Shown here in pieces: positions 26,381 through 35,618 of a DNA stretch of 64,000 bases. A program made the position numbers and the translations under genes. Source of the DNA: Streptomyces nitrosporeus. GTDB taxonomy: Bacteria > Actinomycetota > Actinomycetes > Streptomycetales > Streptomycetaceae. The notes under the pieces are model-generated. The model saw only the letters and a program-made list of their open reading frames with translations, made no database searches and was not told the DNA's origin. Numbering within the stretch: position 1 is the stretch's first letter; each line of letters begins with the position of its first letter. Location of the stretch: assembly GCF_008704555.1 (NCBI RefSeq), contig NZ_CP023702.1, positions 3,968,001-4,032,000 of the forward strand, in the 5' to 3' direction.

Positions 26381-26401
26381 TCACCCGCCGGCGGCGGGTG
26401 A
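26381..26401. terminator. Hairpin between the phosphorylase and ABC-F genes
   Basis: TCACCCGCC-GGC-GGCGGGTGA (9-bp arms) overlaps the stop codon of the minus-strand ABC-F gene and lies 40 bases past the phosphorylase stop. The short loop makes it a weak candidate. Confidence 0.4.
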
Positions 26402-28045
26402 CGCCAGCAGTTCGCGTACCTCCTCGGCTGTGGTCTCGGTGAGTTCCTCGCCGACGAACAGCCACCGGGTGATGCCGACCGACTCCAGGAAGGCCAGGTC
26501 GTGTCCGGCGATCACCAGCGCCCCCTCGTAGGACTCCAGGGCGCCGGTGAGCCGGTGGACACTGGCCAGGTCCAGGTTGTTGGTCGGCTCGTCGAGCAAC
26601 AGCAGCTGAGGGGCGGGCGCGGCGAGCATCACCGCCGCGAGGGCCGCCCGGAAGCGTTCCCCGCCGGAGAGGGTGCCCGCGAGCTGCTCGGCGCGCCTGC
26701 CCTTGAAGAGGAACCGGGCCAGCTGGGAGCGGATCTGGTTGTCGGCGACCCCCGGCGCCAGCCGGGCCACGTTCGCCGCGACACTCAGTCCGTCGTCCAG
26801 CACGTCGAGCCGCTGCGGCAGGAAGCGCAGCGGCACGAAGGTCCTCGCCTCGCCCTCCTCCGGGTCCAGCTCGCCGGTCAGGGTGCGCAGGAGCGTCGTC
26901 TTGCCGGAGCCGTTGCGGCCGATCAGGGCGACGCGTTCGGGGCCGCGCACCTCCAGGTCGGCCCCGCGCAGCGAGCCGAAGCGCGGCCGCAGTCCGCGCA
27001 GACCGAAGACGGTACGGCCCGCCGGCACCGCGGTGTGGGGGAGGCTCACCTTGATCGTGTCGTCGTCGCGGATCGCGTCCGCCGCTTCGTCGAGCCGCTC
27101 CCGGGCCTCCTGGAGCCGGTCCTCGTGCAGCCCCTTCAGCTTGCCCGCCGCCTCCTGCGACGACCGTTTGTGCGCGCCCGCGACGATTCTCGGCGCGCGC
27201 CGCTGGGCGTCCATCTTCTTGTTGTGCCGCTGCCGGCGGGCCACCTTCGTCTGGGCCTCCTCCAGTTCGCGTCGCTGCCGGCGCACATCGGACTCGGCGG
27301 CACGCAGGGTGCGTACGGCGGCCTCCTGCTGGGTGGCCAGGGCCTCCTCGTACGCCGAGTAGCCGCCGCCGTACGAACTCACCGACCCGTCACGCAGTTC
27401 GATGATCCGGTCGACGCGTTCCAGCAGGTCACGGTCGTGGCTGACGACCAGGAGGATGCCGGAGCGCCAGGAGGCGACGGCGTCGTACAGGCGGCGGCGC
27501 GCGAAGACGTCCAGGTTGTTGGTCGGCTCGTCGAGCAGCAGGACGTCGGGGCGCTCCAGGAGGAGCGCGGCCAGGCGCATCAGGACCGTCTCACCGCCGG
27601 ACAGCTCACCGACGGTACGGTCCAGGCCGATGCCGTCCAGGCCGAGCGAGCCGAGGGTGGCCAGGGCGCGTTCCTCGACGTCCCAGTCGTCACCGACCGT
27701 CTCGAAGTGCTCCCCGGCGACGTCCCCGGCCTCGATGGCGCGCAGCGCCGCCCGCTTCCCGGTGATCCCGAGGGCGTCCTCGACCCGGCGCCCGGTGTCG
27801 AGGGTGACGTTCTGCGGCAGATAGGCGAGGTGGCCGCCGACGGTCACCGATCCGGCGGAGGGCCGGAGCCCGCCCGCCAGCAGACGCAGCAGGGTGGACT
27901 TGCCGGAACCGTTGGCGCCGACGAGGCCGGTACGGCCCCGCGGGACGGTGAGCGACAGCCCGTCGAAGACCTCGGTGCCGTCCGGCAGGCGGAAGGACAT
28001 CGCGGACGCGGTGAGGGAGGCGGCGGGGGCGGAGGGCTGGGACAT
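26381..28045 (-). CDS. ABC-F family ATPase
   Basis: 554 aa from ATG 28045 (MSQPSAPAAS). It has two ABC nucleotide-binding domains and no membrane segment. Domain 1 has Walker A GANGSGKST, signature ELSGGETVLM and Walker B VLLLDEPTNNLD. Domain 2 has GRNGSGKTTL, TLSGGERFRAAL and LLLLDEPTNNLD. A basic coiled linker (about residues 245-335; RRQRHNKKMDAQRR) joins them. ABC-F proteins act on the ribosome; some give antibiotic resistance by ribosome protection, others are housekeeping. A possible leader ORF lies just upstream, as found for inducible resistance genes. Confidence 0.95.
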   Translation of the reverse strand: MSQPSAPAASLTASAMSFRLPDGTEVFDGLSLTVPRGRTGLVGANGSGKSTLLRLLAGGLRPSAGSVTVGGHLAYLPQNVTLDTGRRVEDALGITGKRAALRAIEAGDVAGEHFETVGDDWDVEERALATLGSLGLDGIGLDRTVGELSGGETVLMRLAALLLERPDVLLLDEPTNNLDVFARRRLYDAVASWRSGILLVVSHDRDLLERVDRIIELRDGSVSSYGGGYSAYEEALATQQEAAVRTLRAAESDVRRQRRELEEAQTKVARRQRHNKKMDAQRRAPRIVAGAHKRSSQEAAGKLKGLHEDRLQEARERLDEAADAIRDDDTIKVSLPHTAVPAGRTVFGLRGLRPRFGSLRGADLEVRGPERVALIGRNGSGKTTLLRTLTGELDPEEGEARTFVPLRFLPQRLDVLDDGLSVAANVARLAPGVADNQIRSQLARFLFKGRRAEQLAGTLSGGERFRAALAAVMLAAPAPQLLLLDEPTNNLDLASVHRLTGALESYEGALVIAGHDLAFLESVGITRWLFVGEELTETTAEEVRELLASPAAGG

Positions 28046-28073
28046 GGTGATTCTCGCAGTCGTATCCGTGGGA

Positions 28074-28268
28074 TCAGGGATTCGTGTGCGAGCACCACGC
28101 GGCGACCGGCCGGGGAGAGAAGGGTGTCCTGTCCGTACGGGGGACGGCGGGTGCACCGAGGTCGCATCCACGCGGGTCACGGGGCGGCGGAAAGCCGACT
28201 GCTGCGTGACGGTTACGGCGACGGCCGTACCGCGTGATGATCGCGGGCCTCAGATGCGCAACGTCCAC
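28074..28268 (-). CDS. Possible upstream leader ORF of the ABC-F gene
   Basis: A 64-codon frame from GTG 28268, with GAGG just before it, to a stop 28 bases before the ABC-F start. It reads VDVAHLRPAIITRYGRRRN... and is rich in Arg and Pro. Inducible ABC-F genes in actinobacteria are often controlled by leader peptides and attenuation, so the position and length are suggestive. The GC-rich sequence opens many chance frames, so this is a hypothesis only. Confidence 0.35.
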   Translation of the reverse strand: MDVAHLRPAIITRYGRRRNRHAAVGFPPPRDPRGCDLGAPAVPRTDRTPFSPRPVAAWCSHTNP

Positions 28269-28962
28269 CTCTATCGGAGACAACAGGACGCTTCGACTGT
28301 AACGCAGCCGGGGGCCGGCCCGGAAGGTTTTCCGGGCGGGCGGCGCGGGCGGCGTGGGCCGCCCGCGCTGTATGGGCTGCACGGGTCGTGCGTGCCGCGT
28401 GGGGGAGCGGGCTGCGTGGGGGCACGGCCGTGTGGGCGGTACGGCAGGCCGGTGGCGCCGGCCCCGGTCGTCCCTGCTCGTCCTCGGCCGTCTTCGGGTG
28501 TCCTCTGGTGTCCTCGGTCGTCCTCGGCGGTACGGCGGCCGGGGCCGGGATCGAAAGAGCGGCGCGTGGGCATCTCCCGTCTCCCGTCAGGGCGCGGTCC
28601 CGGGAAGCGGCCGGACCCGACGCATGAGCCAGGTTCTTTGGGACTCAGGCCGGAAACCGACCCTCCAGGAGCTGCGGAAAAGCGTCTGACCTGCGTGAAC
28701 GGGCATGCGGCAGGGGGGAGGCGCCCTCTTGACGGCTCCCCCTCGCTTTCCCTACCGTCTGCTCGCCCGATCGGTGGTGAGGGCGAAAGTTTCGGAACGG
28801 GCCGGTGACGGAACGCCCTCGCGGCGGAGCCACGCGGGCGTTCCGGCGACGCGGTGAGGGGGCGCCGGGCACCGTGGGCCGGGTGCCCCTTCCGGCCGGA
28901 GCCCTCACCGCTCACCCCCGCCCCTCGTGGGCGAGGCCGTCACCCGGACTGGAGAGATCCGT
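28269..28962. other. Gene-free divergent region
   Basis: About 690 bases between the ABC-F leader and the esterase gene. 28310-28560 is low-complexity (CGGGCGGCGCGGG; repeated TCCTCGGYCGTCCTCGG). 28600-28800 is more ordinary sequence. No gene is convincing in any frame. The promoter of the ABC-F gene should lie near 28280-28310, where AT content rises (TGTAACG on the plus strand). Confidence 0.45.
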
Positions 28963-30345
28963 ATGAGTCATCGCTTTCCCGCCGTCCGTCCACGAGGCGC
29001 CGGCCGCGGGCTGGCAGCCGTGGTCGCCGGCGCCCTGCTGCTGACCGTGGCCCCGGCCGCCTCCTCCTCCGCCGCCCCCTCCGCGTCCCCTGGCGGTGGC
29101 CGTGGCGCCGCCTGGACCGGCACCTGGGCGACGACCCCCACAGCCGCCCCGGCCTCGGACACCACCACCTTCGAGGACCAGACGATCCGGCAGACCGTCC
29201 GGGTCAGCATCGGGGGCGACCGGGTGCGGGTCCGGCTGTCCAACGAGTTCGGCACCGGTCCGCTCACCGTCTCGGAAGCCCGCGTCGCCCGTGGCGCCGA
29301 CGACGGGCCCGCCTCCCGGATCGATCCCCGCACCGACCGCCGGCTCACCTTCGGCGGCCGTACCTCGGTGACGATTCCGGCGGGAGCGCCGCTGGTCAGC
29401 GACCCGGTGGCCCTGCGGGTGCCCGCCGGGACCGACCTGGTGATCAGCCTCCACCTGCCCGTGCGGACCCCGGGGTCGACGCTGCACGCGTTCGCCCTCC
29501 AGCACAACTTCGTCGCCGAGGGCAACGTCACCGGGCGTACCGACATCACCCCGAGCGCCACCATGGACCGGTGGTACTTCCTCACCGGGGTGAGCGTGAG
29601 CACCGACCGGGGCCCGCGCGGCCGCGCCCCGTCGGCGTACGGCTCCGCCCCCTCGGCGCACGGCCGGTCCTCGGCGGTCGTCACCTTCGGCGACTCCATC
29701 ACGGACGGGGCCGAGACCGAGGCGGACGCCAACCACCGCTGGCCCGACCGTCTCGCGGAGCGGCTGCGCCGCGCCTACGGCCCGGATGCCGTGGGCGTCC
29801 TCAACCAGGGCGTCAGCGGCAACCGGCTGCTGCACGACCCGAACCCGCCCGCCGGCTCGGACGCCGAGGGCTTCGCCGCGTACTTCGGCCAGAGCGCGCT
29901 GCGCCGTTTCGACCGTGACGTGGCCTCCCAGCCGGGGGCCGAGCACCTGATCGTGCTCCTGGGCGTCAACGACCTGGGCCACCCCGGCACCGTCGCCCCG
30001 GAGTCGGAACGGGTCACGGCGGCCGACCTCATCGGCGCCCACCGCCAGATCATCGCCCGCGCCCACGACCGCGGCCTCAGGGTGTACGGCGGCACGATCC
30101 TGCCGTTCAAGGACGACACCCTCGGCTTCTACTCCGCGCGCAACGAGGCCGCCCGGCAGGCCCTCAACCACTGGATACGCACCAGCGGCGAATACGACGG
30201 GGTGATCGACTTCGACAAGGCGCTGCGCGATCCGTCCGACCCCGGGCGTCTGCTGGCCCGTTACGACAGCGGCGACCACCTCCACCCCGACGACGAGGGC
30301 GCCGAGGCGATGGCGGCGGCGGTCCCGCTCCGGCTGCTGCGCTGA
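28963..30345 (+). CDS. Secreted SGNH/GDSL-family esterase
   Basis: 460 aa from ATG 28963, with GGAGAG upstream. A signal peptide (GLAAVVAGALLLTVAPAASSSA) is followed by a beta-rich N-terminal region (about residues 45-225) and an SGNH hydrolase domain. Block I is VTFGDSITDG (Ser nucleophile near 246), the Gly block is NQGVSGNRLL, the Asn block is LLGVNDLG, and the Asp/His dyad is in DSGDHLHPDDEG. It is probably an extracellular lipase or carbohydrate esterase; substrate unknown. It is a single gene closed by a strong terminator. Confidence 0.93.
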   Translation: MSHRFPAVRPRGAGRGLAAVVAGALLLTVAPAASSSAAPSASPGGGRGAAWTGTWATTPTAAPASDTTTFEDQTIRQTVRVSIGGDRVRVRLSNEFGTGPLTVSEARVARGADDGPASRIDPRTDRRLTFGGRTSVTIPAGAPLVSDPVALRVPAGTDLVISLHLPVRTPGSTLHAFALQHNFVAEGNVTGRTDITPSATMDRWYFLTGVSVSTDRGPRGRAPSAYGSAPSAHGRSSAVVTFGDSITDGAETEADANHRWPDRLAERLRRAYGPDAVGVLNQGVSGNRLLHDPNPPAGSDAEGFAAYFGQSALRRFDRDVASQPGAEHLIVLLGVNDLGHPGTVAPESERVTAADLIGAHRQIIARAHDRGLRVYGGTILPFKDDTLGFYSARNEAARQALNHWIRTSGEYDGVIDFDKALRDPSDPGRLLARYDSGDHLHPDDEGAEAMAAAVPLRLLR

Positions 30346-30360
30346 CGGCGCTCCCGGAGC

Positions 30361-30393
30361 CCGGGCACCGGACGCGCCTCGTCCGGTGCCCGG
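30361..30393 (+). terminator. Terminator of the esterase gene
   Basis: Perfect 14-bp arms CCGGGCACCGGACG/CGTCCGGTGCCCGG with loop CGCCT, 15 bases after the stop. Confidence 0.85.
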
Positions 30394-30526
30394 CGGGCCG
30401 GACGCCGGGACGCGGGATCCGGGCCGGAAAGGTGACGGAAGGTGTCCGGTTTCCGCGCGACGATGCGTGCCGTCGGCCCCGCACGGCCGACGGCACAGTG
30501 CAACGCGGACCCGGAAGGACACACGC

Positions 30527-31441
30527 ATGTCAGCACCGCTGGACGGCAAGGTCGCTCTCGTCGCCGGAGCGACACGGGGAGCAGGCAGAGGAATCGCGGT
30601 GGAGCTCGGCGCGGCCGGGGCCACCGTCTACGTCACGGGTCGCAGCACCCGGGAGCGGCGCTCGGAGTACGACCGCCCCGAGACCATCGAGGACACCGCC
30701 GACCTGGTCACCGCCGCCGGGGGCCGGGGCATCGCGGTGCCCACCGACCATCTGGAGCCCGCCCAGGTCCGTGCTCTGGTGGAACGGATCTCGGCGGAAC
30801 AGAACCGGCTGGACGTGCTGGTGAACGACATCTGGGGCGGCGAACACCTCTTCGCCTGGGACGCCCCCGTCTGGGAGCACGACCTCGACAAGGGGCTGCG
30901 GCTGCTGCGGCTCGCGGTGGAGACCCACGCGGTCACCAGCCACCACGCCCTGCCCCTGATGCTGCGTCACCGGGGCGGGCTGGTGGTCGAGATGACCGAC
31001 GGGACCGCCGAGTACAACCAGGACCACTACCGGCTGTCCTTCTTCTACGACCTGGCCAAGACGTCCGTACTCCGCATGGCGTTCGCCCTGGGCCACGAAC
31101 TGGGGCCGCGCGGTGCGACAGCGGTGGCCCTGACGCCGGGGTGGATGCGGTCCGAGATCATGCTCGACCACTACGGCGTGACGGAGGAGAACTGGCGGGA
31201 CGCCCTGGAGCGGGAGCCGCACTTCGGTATCTCCGAGACCCCGTACTACGTCGGCCGGGCCGTCGCGGCCCTGGCCGCCGACCCGCAGGTGAACCGCTGG
31301 AACGGCGCGTCGCTGTCCAGCGGCCGGCTGGCCCGGGTCTACGGCTTCACCGACCGCGACGGAAGCAGCCCCGACGCCTGGCGTTACCTCACCGAGGTCC
31401 AGGACCCGGGCAAGCCCGCCGACACCACCGGCTACCGCTGA
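30527..31441 (+). CDS. Short-chain dehydrogenase/reductase, extended C-terminus
   Basis: 304 aa from ATG 30527, with GGAAGGA upstream. Cofactor motif GATRGAGRGIA (about residues 14-24), Arg residues after strand 2 (GRSTRERR, suggesting NADPH), VNDIWGG in place of the usual NNAG, and active-site Tyr/Lys in FYDLAK. It is about 50 residues longer than classical SDRs, with a conserved-looking tail (WNGASLSSGRLARVYGFTDRDGS). Substrate unknown. Confidence 0.9.
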   Translation: MSAPLDGKVALVAGATRGAGRGIAVELGAAGATVYVTGRSTRERRSEYDRPETIEDTADLVTAAGGRGIAVPTDHLEPAQVRALVERISAEQNRLDVLVNDIWGGEHLFAWDAPVWEHDLDKGLRLLRLAVETHAVTSHHALPLMLRHRGGLVVEMTDGTAEYNQDHYRLSFFYDLAKTSVLRMAFALGHELGPRGATAVALTPGWMRSEIMLDHYGVTEENWRDALEREPHFGISETPYYVGRAVAALAADPQVNRWNGASLSSGRLARVYGFTDRDGSSPDAWRYLTEVQDPGKPADTTGYR

Positions 31442-31617
31442 TCCCTCCCGGCCCGCGACCGCGCGGCCGTACGGCGCTCCGTCCGGGGGCGGGGGACGGC
31501 GGCGGGGTCCTCGACCGGTGTGCGGAGACCGCTGCTTTTTCTCGGTATGGGCGCAGAGAACTTTGGATGCGTCTTTTGTTTGCCTTGTCCCTTTCTTGCG
31601 TGGTTCCCGTGCCGTAA

Positions 31618-31662
31618 GCCCGGCCGGCTTCGCCGACGATAAGGAAACGAAGTCGGCCGGGC
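31618..31662 (+). terminator. Imperfect hairpin in the 31,442-31,812 intergenic region
   Basis: GCCCGGCCGGCTTCG (31618-31632) and CGAAGTCGGCCGGGC (31648-31662) pair over 15 bases with one G/T wobble and a 15-nt loop. The 371-base interval holds no gene. Its right part (31700-31800) is unusually AT-rich for this genome (GTAGAGTCTTAATGAATTC at 31763-31781) and probably contains the promoter of the next gene. Confidence 0.55.
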
Positions 31663-31812
31663 GGCCCTTAAGGGGTGCCCCCGGAAGGAATTAACCGGAG
31701 GCCGGCCGTTGTCGTCGCGGACGGGAAGGCGTGCGTAATGGGAAGAGGGTGATCCTTTTCGTGGTAGAGTCTTAATGAATTCGCAGGACGCCGCGATTAA
31801 AAGGGGAATGGC

Positions 31813-32412
31813 GTGAATACCGAGAAGGTCACGGCTCGACGTCTTACGGCCGAGGAGATTTCAGAGTTGGGCCCCCAGGACGGCATCTTCGTCTCGGCAG
31901 GGACGGATGGCTTTCCTCTCGACTGCTACGCCCCGGCTCTCCTCACGAAGCCGGGCAAGAACTTCGAGGGGGGTTCCTTCGAGGTGAAGACGGTCTTCGG
32001 TGAGGAGTTCCACGTCCTCCCGGACAACACCGAAGAGGCCGGGGTCTGGATCGCCGACAAGGCGGGGGAGGAGATCGAGGTCCTCCGGAGCGCCGGTGTC
32101 CTTCTGAACCTCGCCCTCTTCGTGCCCGGCGGCAGCAAGGAGTCCCTGGACTCGCTCTACTCCGCCGCGCGGGACGCGTTCGGCGCGGGGATCGTCCAGC
32201 GCTGGGACGAGGAGGTCGTCGAGGTGCCGGACGTCAAGGTCGACCTGTACGAGGAGCCGGCCCGGGCGCGGAAGGGCGGGAACAGCCAGAACCGCGACCG
32301 TCGCGCCCTGGACATCTACCCGACCCGGGTGAGGTTCCTGGAGCCCAGCGAGGGCTGGAAGTTCGTGGTCGAACCGCACAAGGAGATCGTCGACGACACG
32401 CCGACGATCTGA
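31813..32412 (+). CDS. Uncharacterised 199-aa protein
   Basis: 199 aa from GTG 31813, with AAAAGGGG upstream. It is acidic and soluble, with no signal peptide, membrane segment or motif I recognise. Features: an N-terminal LTAEEISELGPQDGIFVSAGTDGFPLD, a Glu-rich middle (EEAGVWIADKAGEEIEVLRSAG) and a basic stretch, RARKGGNSQNRDRRALD (about residues 152-168), before a final VRFLEPSEGWKFVVEPHKE. It is a single transcription unit with its own AT-rich promoter region and a perfect terminator. Function unknown. Confidence 0.75.
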   Translation: MNTEKVTARRLTAEEISELGPQDGIFVSAGTDGFPLDCYAPALLTKPGKNFEGGSFEVKTVFGEEFHVLPDNTEEAGVWIADKAGEEIEVLRSAGVLLNLALFVPGGSKESLDSLYSAARDAFGAGIVQRWDEEVVEVPDVKVDLYEEPARARKGGNSQNRDRRALDIYPTRVRFLEPSEGWKFVVEPHKEIVDDTPTI

Positions 32413-32532
32413 CCCGGCGGCGGCCTGGTACACCCCTCCGGGCGCCGCACCGGAAGGGCCATTTCCTTCCGGTGGTGAATTCAGGAGGGAATGGGCGGCC
32501 CGCTGATGTGGTTGCCGCCGACAGCGCAGTCG

Positions 32533-32564
32533 AACGCCCGGCCGGATACTTCCGGCCGGGCGTT
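32533..32564 (+). terminator. Terminator of the 199-aa protein gene
   Basis: Perfect 14-bp arms AACGCCCGGCCGGA/TCCGGCCGGGCGTT with loop TACT, followed by TTC. Confidence 0.85.
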
Positions 32565-32997
32565 TCGCATGGGTTTTCCGCGCGGACGCCGCGCATGGGT
32601 GTCATGCGCGGGAGCCGCGTGTGAGCGTTGCGCGCGGGTGTTCCGTGCGAATGCTCCGTGCGAACACTCCGTACGGGCGGGTGCCGAATTCCGTGGCGCA
32701 GGAATCCGGGCGGCCGCAGCTGCCGAAGAGGAGAGGCGGAGAGATGGATCGACGGGTTCTCCGGGAGCGGTGACAGGAATCCGCATCGTGCCGCTGTCCC
32801 GGAAAGCACCGCCGCCCGGTCCCCGGGCCGGGAACCGCCCCCGCACCACCGGAGGACCACCGGAAGGCCGCCGACAGCCCGCCGGCAGCCCGCCGTGACG
32901 GCTGCCGGTGAAGACTCGTACAACCAATCGGCATCCTCGCCGGTCTGTTCGGAGACGTCTGATCGACATCTGTCGCCGAACAGGACTGAAGGACTTG
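32565..32997. other. Intergenic region before the secreted FnIII protein
   Basis: 433 bases without a credible gene. 32600-32690 has short repeats (TCCGTGCGAA, CTCCGTACGG). The ribosome site GAAGGA for the next gene is at 32988-32993. A reading frame that starts at 32908 adds a non-signal, Arg-rich N-terminus and is not favoured. Confidence 0.4.
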
Positions 32998-35403
32998 ATG
33001 AACCCAGCCAGACGCACTGTCGCCACCGCCCTGGTTCTCGCCACGGCGGGCGGAGTGCTCCAAGCCGCTGCCGTATCCGCCTCCGCGGCGGTGAGCTGCG
33101 CCTCACCCGTCTTCAAACGGCAGTTCTTCGCGAACACCACGTTCTCGGGCAAGCCGAAGAAGACGGACTGCGACTCCGCGATCTCCCAGAACTGGGGCAA
33201 GGGCGCGCCCGCCTCCGGCCTGCCGTCCAACAACTTCGGCGTCCGCTGGACGGTGACGCGTGATTTCGGATCCGGTGGCCCCTTCACGTTCACGGCCTCG
33301 GCCCAGGACGGCATACGGGTCTACGTCGACGGCGTCCGCAAGGTCAACCTGTGGAAGAACGTCTCCGCCACCGTCAAGAAGACGGTCAACGTGACGATCC
33401 CCCGGGGCAAGCACGAACTCCGCGTCGACTTCGTCAACTGGACGGGCACCGCGAACGTCACGTACGCCTACGCGCCGCGCACCACCGCCGGCGTCGACAA
33501 GGTCAAGCCCCTCACCCCGACGGGCACAGCCGTCTCCTACAGCACCACCACCGGCGCGGCCAAAATCACCTGGGCCGGGAACAAGGAGATGGACCTCGCG
33601 AAGTACCAGGTCCACCGGCGGCTGAAGGGCTCGCCGTACACCGGCAAACCGCTCGCGACGACCACCGCCAGGTCCTACACCGACAGCGCCCTGCCGAAGA
33701 CGGGCGCGTCGTACTACTACGAGGTACGGGCCGTCGACAAGACGGGCAACACCTCCGCCGGCAGCACCGACAAGCTGGTCACCACCGTCGACAGGACACC
33801 GCCCGCCGCGCCGTTCGTCGAGTGGGACGGATGCCCGGACGGCCGGCCCTACGCGGCCCCGCAGCTGGTCACCACCGCGAAGAACGCCGCCGACATCGTC
33901 CGGTACGAGATGCAGCGGCTCGACGCCGCCACGAACCGCTGGAGCACCGTCTACTCCGGGAGCAAGGGCGCTATCTGCGACACCGGTTACCCGGCCGACG
34001 GCAGCAAGGTCACCTACCGGGGCCGGGCCCGGGACGCCGCCGGGAACTGGTCGGCGTACTCGGCCGCCACGACGTTCACCACCCCCGACCGGACCCCGCC
34101 GGCCGCCGTCGCGCAGCTCCGCGCCGAGTACCGGTCGGGCGTCCCGCACCTGGTGTGGTCACCCGTCACCGGGGCCGCCTCCTACCAGGTCCTCCAGTAC
34201 GACCCGGCGACCGGCGGCTACACCGGCGCCCTGCCCGGGGAGAACACCACCACGCGGACCGACGTGGTGCCGCTCCAGTCGGCCGCCGTCGCCCACAGCT
34301 ACCGGTACGCGGTACGCGCGCTGGACGCCGCGGGCAACGCCGCCGCGCCGGTGGAGACCACGCTGGAGATGGCCGACAGGCCGGAGGCTATCGCCCCGTT
34401 CAGGACCACCGCCCACGCGTTCGACGAGGGCGTGATGATCGAGTGGAGCGGCGTCGACCCCTGGACCGTCGACGAGAGCCCCCTCCCCACGTACCGGATC
34501 CTCCGCACCGACACCGCGACCGGGGAGACCGGGACCGTGGACGGGTGCAAGCCGTTCACCCCGTGGGACGAACCGCTGGAGGACCCGGAGACGTACTGGA
34601 CCTGGGCGGACGACGACGCCCCCCTGTCCGCCCGCAAGCAGGTCAACGGCACCTGCTGGGACGTCCAGGGCGCGTCGGAGACGGCGTACGAGTACCGGGT
34701 CGTGACCATCGACCGCTACGGACACGCCTCGCAGCCAGGCCCGGCCGCCACGGAGACCACCCCGGACACCGAACGGCCCGCCCCGGTGAAGGACCTGACG
34801 GCGGAAACCGTCCCGCTCGGTGTCCGGCTGACCTGGACACCGCCCGACGACACCGACGTCAGCGGCTACCGCGCGTGGCAGGGCGTCACCGACCCGGACA
34901 GCGGCGAGACGGTGTGGAAGGACAACTGCTGGACCGGAAGTTCCCTGGCCGCCACCGAGATCCTCTGCCCGACGGTCCCTGACGGCGCCACCCACGTCTA
35001 CAAGGTGGCCGCCATGGACGACTACCGCCACGACGAGCCGCTCGACGCCCTCCACCCCGCCGAGGTGTCGGCCACCCTGCCCGACACCCGGCCGCCGGGC
35101 TGGACGGGGACCGAGGTCCGCCAGGACCAGTACCCGGAGCTGTACGTCGGCTGCTCCGAGAGCTCCGGCCTCGGGGACTGCTCCCGCTTCGCGAGCTACC
35201 GGGTGGAGCGCTGGGACCCCGTCACCGCCGCCTACACCACCCTGGCCGAGGGCACGACGGACGGCGCCGGGTACCACATGGACACCACGGTGCACGAGGA
35301 CCTGCTCGGCCTGTACTACTACCGCGTCGTGCGCCTGGACGCCTCAGGCGCCGAGGCCGTGACCCGGTCGTCGGCGTACGGCATCTGGGAATCCTGGCTC
35401 TGA
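32998..35403 (+). CDS. Secreted PA14-like/fibronectin type III protein
   Basis: 801 aa from ATG 32998, with GAAGGA upstream. A signal peptide (TVATALVLATAGGVLQAAAVSASAA) precedes a PA14-like carbohydrate-binding region (about residues 30-155: FKRQFFANTTFSGKPK, WTVTRDFGSGGPFTFTASAQDGIRVYVDG, NVTIPRGKHELRVDFVNWTG). About six fibronectin type III-like modules follow, with repeated Y-x-V-x-R and D-x-x-G-N patterns. No catalytic domain, LPXTG signal or C-terminal anchor is seen, so it is probably released and binds polysaccharide or a surface. The ligand is unknown. Confidence 0.85.
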   Translation: MNPARRTVATALVLATAGGVLQAAAVSASAAVSCASPVFKRQFFANTTFSGKPKKTDCDSAISQNWGKGAPASGLPSNNFGVRWTVTRDFGSGGPFTFTASAQDGIRVYVDGVRKVNLWKNVSATVKKTVNVTIPRGKHELRVDFVNWTGTANVTYAYAPRTTAGVDKVKPLTPTGTAVSYSTTTGAAKITWAGNKEMDLAKYQVHRRLKGSPYTGKPLATTTARSYTDSALPKTGASYYYEVRAVDKTGNTSAGSTDKLVTTVDRTPPAAPFVEWDGCPDGRPYAAPQLVTTAKNAADIVRYEMQRLDAATNRWSTVYSGSKGAICDTGYPADGSKVTYRGRARDAAGNWSAYSAATTFTTPDRTPPAAVAQLRAEYRSGVPHLVWSPVTGAASYQVLQYDPATGGYTGALPGENTTTRTDVVPLQSAAVAHSYRYAVRALDAAGNAAAPVETTLEMADRPEAIAPFRTTAHAFDEGVMIEWSGVDPWTVDESPLPTYRILRTDTATGETGTVDGCKPFTPWDEPLEDPETYWTWADDDAPLSARKQVNGTCWDVQGASETAYEYRVVTIDRYGHASQPGPAATETTPDTERPAPVKDLTAETVPLGVRLTWTPPDDTDVSGYRAWQGVTDPDSGETVWKDNCWTGSSLAATEILCPTVPDGATHVYKVAAMDDYRHDEPLDALHPAEVSATLPDTRPPGWTGTEVRQDQYPELYVGCSESSGLGDCSRFASYRVERWDPVTAAYTTLAEGTTDGAGYHMDTTVHEDLLGLYYYRVVRLDASGAEAVTRSSAYGIWESWL

Positions 35404-35448
35404 CCGGACGTGAGGGGGCCGGGAGGAAACACCGGCCTCCTCGCACCC

Positions 35449-35537
35449 CCGTGAGCGCCGGTCCGGGCCCCTCGTACTTTGTGAGCGCCGGTCCGGCCGT
35501 CCCGTGCTCCTCGTGAGTGCCGGTCCGGCCGCCCGGG
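35449..35537 (+). repeat. Three tandem copies of a ~31-nt repeat
   Basis: Units beginning GTGAGYGCCGGTCCGG recur at about 35451, 35481 and 35514, diverging in their second halves. There is no gene. They lie after the FnIII gene. Confidence 0.7.
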
Positions 35538-35618
35538 TTCCGGAACACCGGGCGGTCCGCCCGGCCGGTACGGGACCATGTGTACGCCGGTGAACGGAGC
35601 AGCTCTCAGGGGGTCAGG

